From assembly GCF_029623955.1 (NCBI RefSeq), contig NZ_JARSBP010000003.1, forward strand, positions 868,001 to 932,000: a DNA stretch of 64,000 nt. Direction: 5' to 3'. The notes beneath the pieces were generated by a model. That model did no database searches, was not told the DNA's origin, and worked only from the letters and a program-made list of their open reading frames with translations. Origin of the DNA: Mycobacterium sp. 236(2023) (GTDB lineage Bacteria; Actinomycetota; Actinomycetes; Mycobacteriales; Mycobacteriaceae). Numbering within the stretch: the first letter of the stretch is position 1; every line of letters begins with the position of its first letter. A program made the position numbers and the translations under genes. Below are positions 33,837 to 42,755 of this stretch, piece by piece.

Positions 33837-36182
33837 GTGGGTAATGGCGGTATTCGAATTCTGGCGAGGCCGTCGATCGCGGTGCCGACGGGGCTGACGG
33901 TCGCGCTGGCGGTGATCCTCGCCGTCGACCGCAGCGGTGGTCCGGTGGTACGGCTCGTGTCGACCGTGATCATCGTTCTCGTCGGTGCCTTTGCGACCGG
34001 CGGCGCGGTATCGGCTGCCCGTGCGAACGGGGGCCGGGTCCGCACCGCGTGGGCCGTCATGGCGGCGGCCTTAGCCGCATGGGTCCTCGGCGACATCGTC
34101 GGACTGGTGCGTGAGTTCGTGCTGCGCGCACCGCGGTTCCCGTCGCCGGCCGACGTGTTCTACCTGCTGTTCACCGTGCTCGCCGTTTCGGCCGTGATGA
34201 CGATGGCTCATCATGGCGTCGGGACTTCGCGACATTCGCGACTGCGCACCGCACTCGACGGCGTGACGATCGCGCTGTGCTCGTTCCTATTAGCGTGGAT
34301 GTTCGCGTTGCGCGACGTCTACGAGGCGCACCGCAGCGACCCATCCGCCATGGTGCCGACGATGGTGTATCCGATTGCCGACATCGTGGCACTCGCGGTG
34401 TCGGTGGCGGTCCTCGCGCGGTCGGGGATCAGGCAGCGTCCGGTCCTCTCCGTGTTGGTTCTCGCGTTCGGCCTGGCGCTGATCGCCGACACCGCCTTCG
34501 CGCATGCGGCGGCGACCGGAGCCGCCACCAGCGGCAACTTCATCGATATCGGTTATGCGGTCTCACTCGTCGCTTTCGGGGTCGCGGCCCAGTTGAGCCG
34601 CTCGGATCCACTGTCGCGCCATTGGTCTGTCATGATGCCGACCAACGCGTCGCTGTGGATGCCCTACCTACCGCTGCTGTTGGCGGGCACGGTGGGACCG
34701 CTGGTGGTAATGACCGGGTTCGAGCGCGTCGTGGTGCCGTTCATCGTGATCGCCGTGTGTCTTCGGCAGTCGGTGGCTGCTTGGGAGAACCGTCGCCTGC
34801 TGTCGCGTGCGGCCAATCAGGCGCTACGGGATCCGTTGACCGGCTTGGCAAATCAGACGCTCTTCCGGGACCGGTTGGCTCGCGCCTTGATGCTGCGATC
34901 GCGCGACGATCGTTGCGTCGCCGTGGTGTCGCTCGACCTCGACGATTTCAAACTGGTCAACGACAGCCTGGGGCATCCGGCCGCTGACAGCCTCCTGGTG
35001 GAGGCGGGACGCCGGATCCTCGACTGTGTCCGGGCCGGCGACACGGTAGCCCGTTTCGGCGGTGACGAGTTCGCACTGCTGCTCGACCTCGAGGTCGACG
35101 ATTCGAATCTCATCGCCCAACGCGTGGTCGACGCATTCAACGAACCGTTCGTCGTCGACGGCCACGAGATCCTGATGCGGCCGAGTATCGGTGTAGCAGT
35201 GGCTCCTTCCGATGAGCCCGACATCGGGCCGCAGACGTTGATCAATCGTGCCGACCTCGCGATGCTGACCGCGAAGAGGTCGCGCTCGTCGCGCGTACAC
35301 ACCTACGACGCCGATATGGCGACGGGTGCGCACGGCACCGCCGAGCTCACCGGCGACGCGGACCAATCGAATCGGGCCGTGGGCGCGGCCAAGGTGCAAC
35401 TGCTCGGCGAATTGCGCCACGCCATCGACAAAGCCGACCTGACGATGGCCTACCAGCCGAAGGTGTCTCTGGCGACGGGGCGCATCGTCGGCGTCGAAGC
35501 CCTTCTGCGATGGCCGCATCCGCGGCTCGGACTGCTGTCGCCGGACTCGTTCATGTCGCTGGTGCGCCAGCACGGGCTGATGCGTCCCGTCACCAACGTG
35601 GTGCTCGACAAGGTGCTCGCAGATGCTGTGACGTGGATCGGCTCCGGAGTGCGAGTCCCCGTCGCGGTCAACCTTTTCGCGCCGTTCTTCCGAGAGACGC
35701 AACTGCCCGACAACCTGGATCGGGCGCTGGCTCGGCGCGGCCTTCCGGCCGACATCCTGACCGTGGAGATCACCGAGGATCTTGTTCTCAACGACCTCGG
35801 TGCGGTGACGGAGGTGCTTCGCGAGTTGCGGGAGCGCGGAATGCGGGTGGCAATCGACGATTTCGGCACCGGCTTCTCGGCGCTGTCGTACCTGCGGGAC
35901 CTGCCGATCGACGAGATCAAGTTGGACCGCTTCTTCATCGCACCCGTGCACCGTGACCATCGCGCCGCAGCAGTGGTGCGGGCCGTCATCGACCTGGCGC
36001 ACGAACTGCAGATCACCGTCGTCGCCGAGGGTGTCGAGGAAGAAGCGACGGCAACCTGGTTGCGCGACAAGGGATGCGATATCGGCCAGGGATACTTCTT
36101 CGGCAGGCCCATGGAAGCGTCCGGCGTGCCAGCCTTGGTGCAGAAGTCCACCACACTGACCGAGCCGATGGGCCGCTCCTGA
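33837..36182 (+). CDS. Bifunctional c-di-GMP enzyme, MASE-like membrane domain + GGDEF + EAL
   Basis: 781 residues from GTG 33837. Residues 1-325 form about ten helices, a sensor-type membrane module with no recognised ligand motif. The diguanylate cyclase domain has an intact GGDEF (408-412) and a product-inhibition site RxxD (RAGD) exactly five residues before it. The phosphodiesterase domain has EAL (554-556), VEITED, the DDFGTGFS loop and KLDRFF, all catalytic positions present. Both synthesis and breakdown of c-di-GMP are therefore predicted. It differs from the GAF-GGDEF-EAL protein common in mycobacteria. Confidence 0.93.
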   Translation: MGNGGIRILARPSIAVPTGLTVALAVILAVDRSGGPVVRLVSTVIIVLVGAFATGGAVSAARANGGRVRTAWAVMAAALAAWVLGDIVGLVREFVLRAPRFPSPADVFYLLFTVLAVSAVMTMAHHGVGTSRHSRLRTALDGVTIALCSFLLAWMFALRDVYEAHRSDPSAMVPTMVYPIADIVALAVSVAVLARSGIRQRPVLSVLVLAFGLALIADTAFAHAAATGAATSGNFIDIGYAVSLVAFGVAAQLSRSDPLSRHWSVMMPTNASLWMPYLPLLLAGTVGPLVVMTGFERVVVPFIVIAVCLRQSVAAWENRRLLSRAANQALRDPLTGLANQTLFRDRLARALMLRSRDDRCVAVVSLDLDDFKLVNDSLGHPAADSLLVEAGRRILDCVRAGDTVARFGGDEFALLLDLEVDDSNLIAQRVVDAFNEPFVVDGHEILMRPSIGVAVAPSDEPDIGPQTLINRADLAMLTAKRSRSSRVHTYDADMATGAHGTAELTGDADQSNRAVGAAKVQLLGELRHAIDKADLTMAYQPKVSLATGRIVGVEALLRWPHPRLGLLSPDSFMSLVRQHGLMRPVTNVVLDKVLADAVTWIGSGVRVPVAVNLFAPFFRETQLPDNLDRALARRGLPADILTVEITEDLVLNDLGAVTEVLRELRERGMRVAIDDFGTGFSALSYLRDLPIDEIKLDRFFIAPVHRDHRAAAVVRAVIDLAHELQITVVAEGVEEEATATWLRDKGCDIGQGYFFGRPMEASGVPALVQKSTTLTEPMGRS

Positions 36183-36227
36183 ATCGCCTCGCCTCTGGTC
36201 AATTGCGTTTCGGCGGAGAAGACTTCG

Positions 36228-38591
36228 GTGATGGCCACAGACGCGAGCCCCGAGTTCCCATTGCACCTGGACCGCTATCACCTACCTCAGCCCGAATGGA
36301 CATTCCCGGGTGCCGAGATCAACCTGTATGCACAGGATTCCCGGCCTGATTTTCCACCGGTGCGGGAGACGCCCGCAGGTTCACCGAATATCCTCCTGGT
36401 GCTTCTGGACGACGTCGGATTCGGTTGGCCCAGCGTCAACGGCGGGTTGGTGCGCATGCCCACCGCGGAACGTCTCCACAAGCGGGGGCTGTTCTACAAC
36501 CAGTTCCACACCACAGCGCTGTGCTCGCCCACCCGCGCCGCTCTTCTCACCGGCCGCAATCATCATTCGGTGGCGACCGGGGTGATCCAGGAGATGGCGA
36601 CCGGCTACCCGGGCTATTGCGGGATCATCCCGAAAAGCTGCGCCACGATGGGTGAATTGCTCAAGCAGGCCGGCTACACATGCGCGTGGTGGGGAAAGAA
36701 CCACAATGTTCCCGACAACCAGACCAGTCCGGCGGGGCCTTTCGACAACTGGCCGACCAACCAGGGCTTCGATTACTTCTACGGCTTCATCTCCGGCGAG
36801 ACCGACCAGTTCTTCCCGTCGCTGATTCGCAACACCACTCCGGTGGAACCTCCGTTTCGCCCGGAAGATGGCTACCACCTGACGCGCGACCTCGCGGATG
36901 ACGCCATCGGGTGGATCCGTATGCAGAAGGCGATCGCTCCCGACCGGCCCTTCTTCGGCTACTTCTCCACCGGTGCCGCGCATGCACCGCACCAGCCGCC
37001 GCTGGACTGGCGTGGTCGCAACGCAGGCCGCTTCGACATGGGCTGGGACCAGTACCGAGTGACGGTGCATCAGAACCAGCTCGACATGGGGATAGTGCCG
37101 CCGGGCACCCGGTTGACCGAGCGGCCCGAACAGATTCCGTCCTGGAACAGTCAGGCCGCCGAACACCAGCAGTTGTTCGCCCGTCAGGCCGAGAATTTCG
37201 CCGACTTCCTCGAGCACACCGACTACGAAGTCGGGCGTGTCGTCGATGCGATCGACGAGATCGGCCAGCTCGACAACACGATCGTCCTCTACATCATCGG
37301 CGACAACGGATCATCCGGCGAAGGATCGTTGATCGGAACGCCGAACGAGATCATGAGCTTGAACGGGCAGCAGCCGACCATCAAGGAGTCCTTGCGGTTC
37401 AAGGACACGTGGGGCTTACCGGGAACATCACCGCACTATGCGGTGGGGTGGGCACATGCTGGCGACACACCGTTCCAGTGGACCAAGCAGGTGGCGTCCC
37501 ACTTCGGCGGCACCCGCAACAGCATGATCGTGTCGTGGCCGCAGCGCATCACCGAGCACGGGGCGGTGCGTTCGCAGTTCCATCACGTCATCGACGTGCT
37601 GCCCACCTTGCTCGAGGTCGTCGGCATCCGGGAACCCGTTGAGGTCAACGGATATATCCAGCGGCCCATCGAGGGCGTCAGCCTCGCGTACTCGTTCGCC
37701 GACGGCACCAGGAAGAGCGCACGCGACAAGCAGTACTTCGAGATGATGGGCAACCGCGCGATGTATCACGACGGGTGGATCGCGTGCTGTCGGCACGGCC
37801 GGCTGCCGTGGGAGACATCAGGGACAGCGTCCTACGACGAGGACCGCTGGGAGCTCTACAACATCGCCGACGATTTCAGCGAATCGGTCGACCTCGCGCA
37901 GCGTGAACCCGCGAAACTGGCCGAGCTGCAGGACATGTTCCTTGCTGAGGCAGCCAAGTACAACGTGCTTCCGCTCGACGACAGGTTCGCCGAACGTCTC
38001 GATGTGACGTTGCGTCCCAGCTTCTTCAGTGGACGCAAGAGCGTCACGTTCTATCCGGGAATGGTGCGATTGCCCGAGGGATCCGCGCCGAAGATGATCG
38101 GCGTACCGCACACCATCACCGTGCCTGTCGACATCCCCGACGGCGGGGCAGAGGGCGTGTTGTGCGCGCTCGGCGGTGACGCGGCAGGGTTTGCCTTGTT
38201 CCTCTGGGAGGGCAAGGTCCGCTACCACTACAACTTCTTCGGGCTCGAGCGCTACGACGCCACCGCCGAAAAGCCTTTGGCGTCGGGAAAGCACGTCATC
38301 GTCGCTGATTTCACGCCAGACACGGCGACGCCCGGGTGCCCGGCCACGGTCACGCTGAAGGTCAACGGCGAAGAGGTGGCATCGGCGCGGATCGGACGGC
38401 AGGTCCCGCAACGATGTGGCACGGAGACGTTCGATGTGGGGATGGACTGCGTGTCGCCGGTGTGCGATGAGTACGGCGACAGGGCTCCGTTCCCGTTCAC
38501 CGGCACGTTGGAATCGGTGACGTTCGATTTCGGTGACGCGGTGGAGCCCTCGGGCATGCAGCGGTTGGAACTCGCCACCAAGATGGACTGA
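36228..38591 (+). CDS. Arylsulfatase (type I, formylglycine-dependent)
   Basis: 787-residue sulfatase from GTG 36228 (ATG 36231 also possible). The metal pair Asp61-Asp62 lies in LLVLLDDVGFG and the formylglycine motif is C99-S-P-T-R in TALCSPTRAALLTGR, the canonical CxPxR. HHHSV-type and YIIGDNGSSGEG blocks complete the active site. The long C-terminal part (after about 600) is a beta-rich domain seen in large AtsA-type enzymes. No signal peptide. It converges on the gene for its maturation enzyme with 5 bp between stops. Confidence 0.93.
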   Translation: MMATDASPEFPLHLDRYHLPQPEWTFPGAEINLYAQDSRPDFPPVRETPAGSPNILLVLLDDVGFGWPSVNGGLVRMPTAERLHKRGLFYNQFHTTALCSPTRAALLTGRNHHSVATGVIQEMATGYPGYCGIIPKSCATMGELLKQAGYTCAWWGKNHNVPDNQTSPAGPFDNWPTNQGFDYFYGFISGETDQFFPSLIRNTTPVEPPFRPEDGYHLTRDLADDAIGWIRMQKAIAPDRPFFGYFSTGAAHAPHQPPLDWRGRNAGRFDMGWDQYRVTVHQNQLDMGIVPPGTRLTERPEQIPSWNSQAAEHQQLFARQAENFADFLEHTDYEVGRVVDAIDEIGQLDNTIVLYIIGDNGSSGEGSLIGTPNEIMSLNGQQPTIKESLRFKDTWGLPGTSPHYAVGWAHAGDTPFQWTKQVASHFGGTRNSMIVSWPQRITEHGAVRSQFHHVIDVLPTLLEVVGIREPVEVNGYIQRPIEGVSLAYSFADGTRKSARDKQYFEMMGNRAMYHDGWIACCRHGRLPWETSGTASYDEDRWELYNIADDFSESVDLAQREPAKLAELQDMFLAEAAKYNVLPLDDRFAERLDVTLRPSFFSGRKSVTFYPGMVRLPEGSAPKMIGVPHTITVPVDIPDGGAEGVLCALGGDAAGFALFLWEGKVRYHYNFFGLERYDATAEKPLASGKHVIVADFTPDTATPGCPATVTLKVNGEEVASARIGRQVPQRCGTETFDVGMDCVSPVCDEYGDRAPFPFTGTLESVTFDFGDAVEPSGMQRLELATKMD

Positions 38592-38596
38592 CCGCC

Positions 38597-39475
38597 TCAG
38601 CGCTTGATGCAGCGGAAACCGATGTGGCTCATGCCCGTGTCTACCGGCTGCGGCCGCCGGGCGGCTGGGCGATAGCGCAGGCAGTAGTTGTCGGCGCAGA
38701 GGAATGAACCACCCTTGACCACCCGGCGCGGGACCCTGAACTGGGGCTGCTTTGGGTCGTAGCTGTCTGCTTCACAACAGGTTTCGGCGTCGCGCGTGTC
38801 GGAGTACCAGTCAGTGGTCCACTCCCAGACGTTGCCCGCCATGTCGGAGAGTCCGTACCCGTTCGGCGGGAAGTTGCCCACCGGGCGGGTGCGGCCGTAT
38901 CCGCGCTCGGGGCGCCACGGGAAGTCGCCGTGCCAGTAGTTGGCGAGTGGCCGCCCGGGTTGTTCAGGCTCGTCGCCCCAGGTGTACGTTGCGCCTTTGA
39001 GGCCGCCCCGCGCGGCGGTCTCCCACTCCGCCTCCGTGGGCAATTGCAGTGCCGCCCAATCGGCGTAGGCCTCGGCATCTTCGAAGGCGACGTGTACCAC
39101 GGGGTGGTCTGCCCGCTTTTCGATCGACGATGACGGGCCCACGGGGTGGCGCCAATTAGCTCCCGGTGTCCACGTCCACCACAGGTTCAGGTGGCGCAGG
39201 TCGACGGGTCCCGACGTCCTGGTGAAGACCATCGAGCCCGGTTGCAGGTTCTCCTTCGGGGCGCCGGGATAGTCGTCGGGATTCACCGGGCGCTCGGCAA
39301 CCGTGACATAGCCAGTGGCAGAGACGAATTCGGCGAACTCGTGGTTGGTGACCTGCGTGGGTTGGATCCAGAAGCCGTCGACGTCGACGGCGCGTGCCGG
39401 AGCCTCTTCTGCGTAGTGAACGTCGGAGCCGAGCATTGCGGTCTGCGGCGGGATCCAGACGAGGTCGTCACTCAA
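38597..39475 (-). CDS. Formylglycine-generating enzyme
   Basis: FGE-sulfatase domain protein of 292 residues, converting the active-site Cys of sulfatases to formylglycine. Copper-binding cysteines are Cys260 and Cys265 in GGSFLCADNYCLRYRP, the spacing of active aerobic FGE. Other family blocks are LPTEAEWETAARGG and MAGNVWEWT. ATG 39475 overlaps the HAD gene by 8 bp. A locus-specific FGE beside two sulfatases suggests dedicated maturation. M. tuberculosis has its FGE elsewhere (Rv0712). Confidence 0.93.
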   Translation of the reverse strand: MSDDLVWIPPQTAMLGSDVHYAEEAPARAVDVDGFWIQPTQVTNHEFAEFVSATGYVTVAERPVNPDDYPGAPKENLQPGSMVFTRTSGPVDLRHLNLWWTWTPGANWRHPVGPSSSIEKRADHPVVHVAFEDAEAYADWAALQLPTEAEWETAARGGLKGATYTWGDEPEQPGRPLANYWHGDFPWRPERGYGRTRPVGNFPPNGYGLSDMAGNVWEWTTDWYSDTRDAETCCEADSYDPKQPQFRVPRRVVKGGSFLCADNYCLRYRPAARRPQPVDTGMSHIGFRCIKR

Positions 39476-40361
39476 AGATTCGCGTCCAGTCGTTCCGCAT
39501 GCTGGCCACCGTCCACCCGTGCGTATCAGCGAGGTCCAGTGCCTTCTCCGCTCCCGCGGCGTAGTCGAACTCCCGCTCGTCGTCGTCGTGTGCCACGAGC
39601 ACGGCGAGCGATGGCCCCGATCCCGCGGTGGTGAACTGCAGCATTTCGATGTCCCCGTTGGAGTTTCCTACGGCGAAGATCGGGCGTCTGCCTGTCCTGC
39701 CCCAGATGCGTACCGGCTTGACGGGGCCGTCGTCGAGGAACTCGGGTCGGTTCGTCGTCACCAGATGCCCGTCGACGAAGTCGAGTCCGACAGAACTGCC
39801 GATCACCCGTTCCGGCGGGATTCCGTAGATCGACCCGGTGACGGGCCGCATGAAATCGCGTCCACCGCCGGAGGCGATGTAGTTCGTGAACCCGTTGTCT
39901 TCCAAGTACCGCAGCAGTTCGACCATCGGCGCGTAGCCGCACGCGGTGTACGGGCGGTTCAGCGTCGGATGGCTCGCGTCGGCGAAGAACGTGCTCACCT
40001 TCTCGGCGTGGTCTTCGACGTTGAGGCCCGCGTAGGCCGACAGTATCGCCCCGGCAAGGAGTTTCAGCGCAGAGTCGTCGCCGTTGTAATGCTTGGTGAC
40101 GGCGTCGCCGAACCAGTCGAGATTGCCTGAGGACGCTGCGTCATAAGGCGGGTTCTCGCGCAGCGACGGATCCGCCGCGGCCTGCTCAGCGAGCCGGCGG
40201 ACGAGGAAGTCGAGTTGGATGTATGCGGGTTTCTCCACCCACAGAGTCCCGTCGTTGTCGAAGACGGCGACGCGTTCTTCGGGTGCCACCTCGGCGACGG
40301 CGTGGCTGACGAAGTCGACGATCGCCGTTTTGGCGGGCCCGTCGTTCCAGGTGTCCAGCAT
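39468..40361 (-). CDS. HAD-superfamily phosphatase
   Basis: 297 residues from ATG 40361. The HAD nucleophile motif is VAVFDNDGTLW (Asp35, Asp37); IASGGGRDFMRP serves as motif II, and FAVGNSNGDIEML as motif IV. It resembles phosphoserine-phosphatase-type HADs. It lies between the sulfatase (no gap) and FGE (8-bp overlap) genes, so all three share one transcript. A role in a sulfated or phosphorylated substrate pathway is inferred from that position only. Confidence 0.86.
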   Translation of the reverse strand: MLDTWNDGPAKTAIVDFVSHAVAEVAPEERVAVFDNDGTLWVEKPAYIQLDFLVRRLAEQAAADPSLRENPPYDAASSGNLDWFGDAVTKHYNGDDSALKLLAGAILSAYAGLNVEDHAEKVSTFFADASHPTLNRPYTACGYAPMVELLRYLEDNGFTNYIASGGGRDFMRPVTGSIYGIPPERVIGSSVGLDFVDGHLVTTNRPEFLDDGPVKPVRIWGRTGRRPIFAVGNSNGDIEMLQFTTAGSGPSLAVLVAHDDDEREFDYAAGAEKALDLADTHGWTVASMRNDWTRIFE

Positions 40362-41912
40362 CTAGTCGGACGCCAGGAACGCTTCGAGTTTCTTGACGAT
40401 TTGGTCGATGCTGAAGCTGGCCGGTGGGTGCCGCGGCGGAAATTCCTTGAACGTGTCCAGGAACGCCGCCGCCCCGGCGGTGGCGTAGAAGGCGAAGTAG
40501 TCGCGGCGCAGGAACCATTCGTAGTAGGTGTTCGACGTGATGTCGGCGTACTCGAACGGGTCGGTGCGCAGGTTGAAAAGCTTCGGTACGCGCAGTTCGG
40601 TGAATGGTTCGGCCCAGATGCGCAGGGTGCCCTGGCATCGTTGTTCGGCGAACACGATCTTCCAGTTCTCGAAGCGCATTGCCACCAGCTGTGCGTCGTC
40701 GTTGAAGTAGAAGAAGAGACGTCGCGGGCTTCTGTCGACCTCGCCCGTCAGGTAGGGCAGCAGATTGAACCCGTCGATGTGCACCTTGTACTCGGTCTCG
40801 CCGTCCGCGCCCGCCTTGTGTCCCTTCTTCAACTTGTCGCTGATCTCGGGGTCACCCGCGGCGGCCAGCAGCGTCGGTAGCCAGTCGTGGTGCTGGATGA
40901 TCTCGTTGGAGACACTGCCCGCTTCGATCCTGCCGGGCCAGCGGATCAGTTCCGGCACGCGGAAGGCGCCCTCCCAGTTGGTGTTCTTCTCGCTGCGGAA
41001 CGGCGTCGTGCCCGCGTCCGGCCAGGTGTTACGGTGCGGCCCGTTGTCGGTCGAGTAGATGACGATGGTGTCGTCGGCGATGCCCAGTTCGTCGAGGACG
41101 TCGAGTACGGTGCCCACGTTCTTGTCGTGGTCGATCATCGCGTCGTGATACTCGGACTGCCACAGTCCGGCCTGGCCGCGGCTCTCCGGCTTCACGTGTG
41201 TGTACAGGTGCATGTGAGTGAAGTTGCACCACACGAAGAACGGGTTGCCCTCGCCGTGTTGGCGCTTGATGTAGTCGACGGTGCGGTCGGCGATGTCGTC
41301 GTCGATGGTCTCCATGCGCTTGGCTGTGAGCGGACCGGTGTCCTCGATGGTCTGCTTGCCGACGGGACCGAACTTCGGGTCGTCGGGTTCGGTGGACACC
41401 TCAGCGGTGGCCTTACAGTTCATCACTCCACGCGGCAGTGCCTGTTCGTATAACCGTGGGAACTGATCCTTGTGCGGATAGTCGTATTGCTCGGGTTCTT
41501 CCTCGGCGTTGAGGTGGTACAGGTTGCCGTAGAACTCGTCGAAACCGTGCACGGTCGGCAGGTACTTGTTGAGATCACCGAAGTGATTTTTGCCGAACTG
41601 CCCTGTGGCATAGCCGAGGGGTTTGAGAAGTTCGGCGATCGTGGGATCTTCGGCGGCCCAACCGATATCGACGCCGGGCACTCCCACTTTGCTCATACCG
41701 GTGCGGTAGACACTTTGGCCACTGATGAAAGCTGCGCGTCCCGCGGTGCAACTTTGCTCACCGTAGGAGTCGGTGAATCGCATGCCTTCCTTGGCAATTC
41801 GATCGATGTTCGGCGTGCGATAACCCATCAGGCCGTCGCTATAACAGCTCAGGTTGCTGATGCCGATGTCGTCGCCCCAGATAACCAGAATGTTGGGCTT
41901 TCCGTTGGGCAT
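40362..41912 (-). CDS. Sulfatase with CTAGR active-site motif
   Basis: 516 residues from ATG 41912. Metal Asp14-Asp15 lie in VIWGDDIGISN. The formylglycine position is Cys55 in QSCTAGRAAFISGQ, where the canonical CxPxR Pro is Ala, a variant seen in a well-populated sulfatase subgroup. TDNGPHRNTWPDAGTTPFR holds further active-site residues. It heads the sulfatase-HAD-FGE operon. No signal peptide was seen. The substrate is unknown. Confidence 0.92.
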   Translation of the reverse strand: MPNGKPNILVIWGDDIGISNLSCYSDGLMGYRTPNIDRIAKEGMRFTDSYGEQSCTAGRAAFISGQSVYRTGMSKVGVPGVDIGWAAEDPTIAELLKPLGYATGQFGKNHFGDLNKYLPTVHGFDEFYGNLYHLNAEEEPEQYDYPHKDQFPRLYEQALPRGVMNCKATAEVSTEPDDPKFGPVGKQTIEDTGPLTAKRMETIDDDIADRTVDYIKRQHGEGNPFFVWCNFTHMHLYTHVKPESRGQAGLWQSEYHDAMIDHDKNVGTVLDVLDELGIADDTIVIYSTDNGPHRNTWPDAGTTPFRSEKNTNWEGAFRVPELIRWPGRIEAGSVSNEIIQHHDWLPTLLAAAGDPEISDKLKKGHKAGADGETEYKVHIDGFNLLPYLTGEVDRSPRRLFFYFNDDAQLVAMRFENWKIVFAEQRCQGTLRIWAEPFTELRVPKLFNLRTDPFEYADITSNTYYEWFLRRDYFAFYATAGAAAFLDTFKEFPPRHPPASFSIDQIVKKLEAFLASD

Positions 41913-41999
41913 GGCAACTCCTTCACCGAATGGACTCAGGACGACCCTAGGACGGCCGGCAGTGGCGTTGAAGGGAATCCGGAGGATTGGTGCTTGTTC

Positions 42000-42710
42000 T
42001 CAGAGGGTGTCGACGAGTTCGCGCACCAACCTCGGGTATCGTCCGCGTTCCGGCCGGAAGATGTCGTGCGGTGAGTCCACGAATTCGTGCAACCGTGCCG
42101 TCGGGAACAGAGTCCGGTACCGCGCCCACGCGTCGGCGTCGATCACCGGTGTCTTGGGGCTGCGCACGACGAGCAGCGGTGGTTGCCATTGCGCCAGTGG
42201 CTCCCACAACAGCTGGGACCGCGCTGAACGCAGGGTGGCGATTCCCGCCTCGCGGTCGACGCGCTCACTGACGGGTGTTCCGCGCCAGCGTCCGTCGAGC
42301 AGACCGAAGATGACGTCGTCGGGGAGTTCGATCTCCTCGGGCACGTAGTCGCCGATGGACACGGACCGAACCCGATCGCGGTGGGCCAGTGCCCACAGCA
42401 ACGCGTACGGAGTCCCGCGCGAGAACGTCATCAGATGCACGGGGCCGTCGGTGACCGCATCGACCGCCGCTCCGACGTCACGGCTCAGTGCCTCGGAATC
42501 GTAACCGGCTGGGGGAGCGCTGCTTTCACCGTGACCGCGCAACTCCACGACGATGGTCCGGCGTCCGAGCAGCGGCAGGATCTCGACGTAGTCGTCGGCG
42601 ACACAGGTGAACCCGGGCACGAACACGATGGGTGCACCGCGGTCGTCGCCCCCGGAGTCGAGATAACGGATCTGCGCGTCACCGCTGTCGGCGACGTGGT
42701 ACTGCGGCAT
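42000..42710 (-). CDS. Alpha/beta hydrolase
   Basis: 236 residues from ATG 42710 with GGGAGGAAC just upstream. The nucleophile elbow is MTFSRGTPYA (Ser97) and the catalytic His lies in DSPHDIF near 217. HGES after strand 4 supports the fold. Downstream of the 3beta-HSD on the same strand, separated by an intrinsic-terminator-like hairpin. Substrate unknown. Confidence 0.85.
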   Translation of the reverse strand: MPQYHVADSGDAQIRYLDSGGDDRGAPIVFVPGFTCVADDYVEILPLLGRRTIVVELRGHGESSAPPAGYDSEALSRDVGAAVDAVTDGPVHLMTFSRGTPYALLWALAHRDRVRSVSIGDYVPEEIELPDDVIFGLLDGRWRGTPVSERVDREAGIATLRSARSQLLWEPLAQWQPPLLVVRSPKTPVIDADAWARYRTLFPTARLHEFVDSPHDIFRPERGRYPRLVRELVDTL

Positions 42711-42723
42711 GTTCCTCCCAAAA

Positions 42724-42747
42724 GGTCGTCATCACATGATGACGACC
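42724..42747 (-). terminator. Intrinsic terminator of the 3beta-HSD gene
   Basis: GGTCGTCATCA (42724-42734) and TGATGACGACC (42737-42747) form an 11-bp perfect stem with a 2-nt loop. On the minus strand it is followed by TTTT. The alpha/beta hydrolase start lies only 13 bp further, so it may act as an attenuator. Confidence 0.65.
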
Positions 42748-42755
42748 CGGGTGGT

